This document shows, piece by piece, positions 24,138 to 26,889 of a DNA stretch of 26,889 nt. The position numbers and the translations under genes were made by a program. The notes beneath the pieces are model-generated. The model was given only the letters and a program-made list of their open reading frames with translations. It did not search any database and was not told the DNA's origin. The DNA is from Fidelibacterota bacterium. GTDB lineage: Bacteria; Fidelibacterota; UBA2242; B5-G15. The DNA lies in the NCBI GenBank assembly GCA_003645825.1, contig QNCQ01000002.1:1-26889 (forward strand). Reading direction: 5' to 3'. The number at the start of each line of letters is the position of its first letter. Position 1 is the first letter of the stretch.

Positions 24138-25391
24138 ATGGGGGAAACATTCGCAGAAAAAATTTTTTCGAGAAAGGCGGGACGAAAAGTTAAAGCCGGA
24201 GAATTTGTCGAGGTTGAGCCTGATGTCGCAATGTCACATGATAACACTGCTGCAATTTCGAAGACGTTTTTGAGTATAGGCGTTGATAAGGTTCATAACC
24301 CGGATAGGCATGTTGTGATTCTTGACCACTGTGTACCTCCTGCTGATGAGAAGTTTGCGAGAAACCATAAGGAGATAAGAGAATTTGTAAGGAAATTTGG
24401 TATAAAGAACTTCTATGATATTAATACCGGCATTTGTCACCAAGTAATGCACGAAAAAGGGCATGTCTGGCCGGGAGCTTTAATTGTTGGTTCTGATTCT
24501 CATACTACTTCTTATGGGGCTTTTGGGGCATTTTCCACGGGCATAGGTAGGTCGGAAATGGCGGTGATTATGGCTACTGGAAAGATGTGGTTCAGAGTCC
24601 CTGAGACGATTAGGGTGCACGTTGAAGGAGAGTTTCCGGATTTTGTTGGGCCCAAGGATTTGATGCTAAAAATTGCAGGTGAAATTGGGGCGGATGGTGC
24701 CCTGTATAAAGCCGTTGAATACTGTGGACCTACAATTGAAAAGATGGGGGTTGCGGGCAGGTTTGTTTTGGCAAATATGTCTGTGGAAATAGGGGCTAAA
24801 GCAGGATATATGATTCCGAATGATGAGGTTTTGGAATACATTAGGAGAAGAGTAAAAAGGGATTTCGAAGTAATAAAATCAGATGAGGATGCTGAGTTTG
24901 AGAAAGAATACAAATTTGATGTGTCAGATTTATCTCCGATGGTAGCCAGGCCTCATACTGTTGATAATGTCGTTCCAATAGGTGAAGTTAAAGGCACAAA
25001 GGTGGACATGGTGTTTTTCGGATCATGCACAAATGCCAGATTGGAAGATTTTGAGGAAGCGGTTAAGGTACTTGGCAAAAGGAAATTTAGCCCGAATGTC
25101 AGAGTAATCATTATTCCTGCTTCTATGGAGATATATAAAGGATTACTGAAGCGTGGTATTTTGGAGAAATTTATCGATGCTGGTGCAGTGGTTCTGAATC
25201 CGGGTTGTGGTCCTTGCATGGGGAATCATGAAGGAGTACCTGCAGATGGGGAGATTGTTATCAGTACTTCGAATAGAAATTTCAAGGGGAGGATGGGTAA
25301 TAGGAATTCGGAGATTTACCTTGCGAGTCCCCAAACATGTGTTGCTTCGGGAATTTATGGAGAGATTGTGGATGTAAGAGAATTAAGCTAA
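24138..25391 (+). CDS. Aconitase-superfamily hydro-lyase, large subunit (homoaconitase/LeuC type)
   Basis: The 417-residue protein has the large-subunit signature of 3-isopropylmalate isomerase/homoaconitase: SHDNTAAISKTF, ILDHCVPP, GSDSHTTSYGAFGAFSTGIG (118-137), and the [4Fe-4S] ligands Cys297 (GSCTN) and Cys357/Cys360 (NPGCGPCMG). These enzymes move a hydroxyl group by dehydration and rehydration of hydroxy-di/tricarboxylates. The segment after the substrate loop reads GIGRSEMA where isopropylmalate isomerases usually have GMGSTDMA-like text. The context, after a citryl-CoA-lyase-like gene, favours a citrate/isocitrate role, but leucine or lysine (homocitrate) steps, or dimethylmalate-type chemistry, cannot be ruled out. 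It is 18 bases after the HD-fold gene, with GGGGAAG upstream. Confidence 0.88.
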   Translation: MGETFAEKIFSRKAGRKVKAGEFVEVEPDVAMSHDNTAAISKTFLSIGVDKVHNPDRHVVILDHCVPPADEKFARNHKEIREFVRKFGIKNFYDINTGICHQVMHEKGHVWPGALIVGSDSHTTSYGAFGAFSTGIGRSEMAVIMATGKMWFRVPETIRVHVEGEFPDFVGPKDLMLKIAGEIGADGALYKAVEYCGPTIEKMGVAGRFVLANMSVEIGAKAGYMIPNDEVLEYIRRRVKRDFEVIKSDEDAEFEKEYKFDVSDLSPMVARPHTVDNVVPIGEVKGTKVDMVFFGSCTNARLEDFEEAVKVLGKRKFSPNVRVIIIPASMEIYKGLLKRGILEKFIDAGAVVLNPGCGPCMGNHEGVPADGEIVISTSNRNFKGRMGNRNSEIYLASPQTCVASGIYGEIVDVRELS

Positions 25392-25405
25392 AAAGTGAGG
25401 GTTTA

Positions 25406-25900
25406 ATGAAGATTAAAGGGCGTGTATGGAAGTATGGTGATAGCATTAACACTGATGTTATATTCCCCGGGAAGTATACTTATACGGTTACGGATAAGTC
25501 TGAAATGGCGAAGCATGCTCTGGAAGATCTGGATCCTGATTTTGCCGAAAAGGTGAAGAAAGGGGATGTTATAGTAGGGGGAAGGAATTTCGGATGCGGA
25601 AGCTCTCGTGAACAGGCAGTTGCATGTCTTGTATATGCTGGAGTTGGGGCGATCATTGCGAGGTCCTTTTCGAGGATTTATTTTCGCAACTGCATTAACT
25701 TTGGGTTGCCGGCTATTGTATCGCCTGAGGTGGTTGATACTCTGGAGAAGGGTGATATTGTTGAGATTGATCTGGAAAGGGGGGTGGTAAAGAGTGCCAG
25801 AGGCATTTTTGAATTTCCACCTCTTCCTGAAGCAGTTATAGGGATTTTTGAGGCTGGAGGATTGATTCCATATACGAGAAAAAGGCTTGGTTTAGAGTGA
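25406..25900 (+). CDS. Aconitase-superfamily hydro-lyase, small subunit (homoaconitase/LeuD type)
   Basis: The 164-residue protein is the small (swivel) subunit: NTDVIFPG, then the substrate-loop KYTYTV (23-28), VGGRNFGCGSSREQA, and ARSFSRIYFRNCINFG. The variable loop after the first motif reads YTYT, while characterised archaeal homoaconitase has YLRT-type and isopropylmalate isomerase YLVY-type text. Thus substrate preference cannot be read directly. ATG 25406, after GAGGG, is chosen because the longer frame would overlap the large subunit. The gene is 14 bases after the large subunit and its stop overlaps the GTG of the cation transporter. Together with the large subunit it makes the complete enzyme. 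Confidence 0.87.
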   Translation: MKIKGRVWKYGDSINTDVIFPGKYTYTVTDKSEMAKHALEDLDPDFAEKVKKGDVIVGGRNFGCGSSREQAVACLVYAGVGAIIARSFSRIYFRNCINFGLPAIVSPEVVDTLEKGDIVEIDLERGVVKSARGIFEFPPLPEAVIGIFEAGGLIPYTRKRLGLE

Positions 25901-26889
25901 AGCTTGTTCCCCGATGTCATTTTCAAAAGGATTTAAGATATAGGTATCAGAGCATTGAGGGCTATCTTTCTGTCCTGGTGAACCTGCTGTTTTTTGTTTC
26001 CAAGGTCATTGTGGGATTCATGGTTAATTCTCTCTCTCTGATTGCAGATGCTTTCCATTCTGTGTCAGATATGGGAAGTTCTCTTATTGTCCTTCTGAGC
26101 TCAAAGATTTCATCGAAGCCGCCAGATGAAAAACATCCCTTCGGTCACGAAAGGTTTGAATATGTGGCGACTTTTGCTATGGCGGTTATACTTGCTGTTA
26201 CCGGGATAGAGTTAGTAAGGGAGGGCATAAGTAAAGTTAGCAATCCAGGGGTGGTAAAGTTTTCTTTCTTTCTGGTAGCGTTTGTTGGGGTAACGATTTT
26301 TGTAAAGGTCGGGTTGGGGGTGCTGTCTTCCTGGATGGGAAGGAAAAGTGGTTCGAGGATACTTTCTGTTGATGCAATGCATCACTATAGTGATGCGGCG
26401 AGTTCAGTTCTGGTTATGGTAGCCGTGATCATGTCCAGGTTCGGCTTTTCATTTGTAGATGGTATATTTGCAGGGATCATAGGGTTGGTGTTGGTTTATA
26501 CGGGGTTTAGTTATTCCAGGTCGGTGATGGACTTTCTTATTGGGCGCGCTCCAGAGGAAAGGCTGGTTAAGAGGATTAAAGCTACTGTCTTATCGACAGA
26601 TTTGGTCAAGAATGTTCATGATGTAATGGTGCATTCGTATGGTCGAAGGAAATTTATCAGTTTTCATATAGAAGTTGACAGGAGGCTAAGTCAGGACAAA
26701 GCTCATGAGATTGTCGAGATTTTGAGAGACAGGCTTCGTCGGGAAATTGACGCTGAGATAACAGTGCATGTTGATCCTGTTGATACTGATAGTGAGAGAG
26801 TTAAGAAGATAGAAAGTAAAATAAAGGCTTTCGTAGATGAGAACGATCTGATCAGGGAATACCATGATCTTAGAGTAGTGGATAGGGAA
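25897..26889 (+). CDS. Cation diffusion facilitator transporter (3' partial)
   Basis: The frame is open from GTG 25897 to the end of the window (331 codons) and is cut off at the right edge. Six membrane segments are visible, with the metal-site motifs of the CDF family: ADAFHSVSD in segment 2 and DAMHHYSDAASS in segment 5 (His-x3-Asp pairs). The cytoplasmic C-terminal domain has VHDVMVHSYG and ITVHVDP. Such proteins export divalent metal (zinc, iron, manganese, cobalt or nickel) across the inner membrane. The C-terminus seems longer than in a minimal CDF. The GTGA overlap with the previous gene shows translational coupling to the hydro-lyase operon. Metal identity is not clear from the sequence. 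Confidence 0.85.
   Translation, partial: MKLVPRCHFQKDLRYRYQSIEGYLSVLVNLLFFVSKVIVGFMVNSLSLIADAFHSVSDMGSSLIVLLSSKISSKPPDEKHPFGHERFEYVATFAMAVILAVTGIELVREGISKVSNPGVVKFSFFLVAFVGVTIFVKVGLGVLSSWMGRKSGSRILSVDAMHHYSDAASSVLVMVAVIMSRFGFSFVDGIFAGIIGLVLVYTGFSYSRSVMDFLIGRAPEERLVKRIKATVLSTDLVKNVHDVMVHSYGRRKFISFHIEVDRRLSQDKAHEIVEILRDRLRREIDAEITVHVDPVDTDSERVKKIESKIKAFVDENDLIREYHDLRVVDRE

Noticed and set aside
24138..25900. Plain assignment of the hydro-lyase pair as leuCD for leucine synthesis
   Set aside because: No other leucine gene is present in the window, the small-subunit loop is atypical and the neighbours are CoA-ligase and lyase genes; leucine synthesis is only one possibility.
1..26889. CRISPR arrays, insertion sequences or prophage
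   Set aside because: No regularly spaced repeats, transposase, integrase or phage structural genes were seen in either strand.

Overview
The window is a bacterial chromosome segment of moderate-to-low GC that is coding almost throughout. The best clue to its origin is a block encoding a TonB-dependent receptor with an N-terminal carboxypeptidase-regulatory-like domain, a secreted protein whose C-terminus resembles a type IX secretion (Por) sorting domain, and a PorV/UPF0164-like outer-membrane protein. That combination is typical of the Fibrobacteres-Chlorobi-Bacteroidetes (FCB) assemblage and related candidate phyla. Ferredoxin-type and corrinoid enzymes suggest an anaerobic lifestyle. The exact lineage is inference and cannot be fixed from this sequence alone.

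Left third (1-12000): the tail of a HEAT-repeat-like protein is followed by a minus-strand sugar operon of a divergent ROK-family kinase, an MFS transporter and a UPF0309 SIS-domain protein. Across a divergent control region lies a plus-strand operon of TonB receptor, secreted FN3/sorting-domain protein, PorV-like protein and GH9 glycosidase. Together they look like a glycan-use locus without a SusD gene: outer-membrane capture, glucan or glucosaminoglycan hydrolysis, inner-membrane uptake, phosphorylation and isomerisation. A GNAT acetyltransferase closes this part.

Middle (12000-20200): a secreted protein with two NTF2-like domains; two PemK/MazF-type toxins flanking one ribbon-helix-helix-like antitoxin; then a minus-strand run of UroD-like protein, flavin reductase-like protein, PAP2 phosphatase and homocysteine S-methyltransferase, divergent from a corrinoid protein. 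The methyltransferase genes could form a multi-subunit, MetH-like corrinoid methyl-transfer system. A small secreted protein, a DJ-1/PfpI protein and a HAD phosphatase follow.

Right (20200-26889): the most striking unit is a tight operon of (1) a SucC/CcsA-type ATP-grasp CoA-ligase subunit fused to an eight-cysteine ferredoxin-like domain, (2) its SucD/CcsB-type partner, (3) a short citrate-synthase-fold protein resembling citryl-CoA lyase, (4) an HD-fold protein whose HD doublet reads AD, (5,6) large and small subunits of a homoaconitase/isopropylmalate-isomerase-type hydro-lyase, and (7) a cation diffusion facilitator that runs off the window. The simplest reading is reversible citrate cleavage or synthesis through citryl-CoA, as in two-step reductive TCA variants. 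The ferredoxin fusion, altered phosphate loop and atypical hydro-lyase specificity loop leave open a related but undescribed carboxylic-acid pathway.
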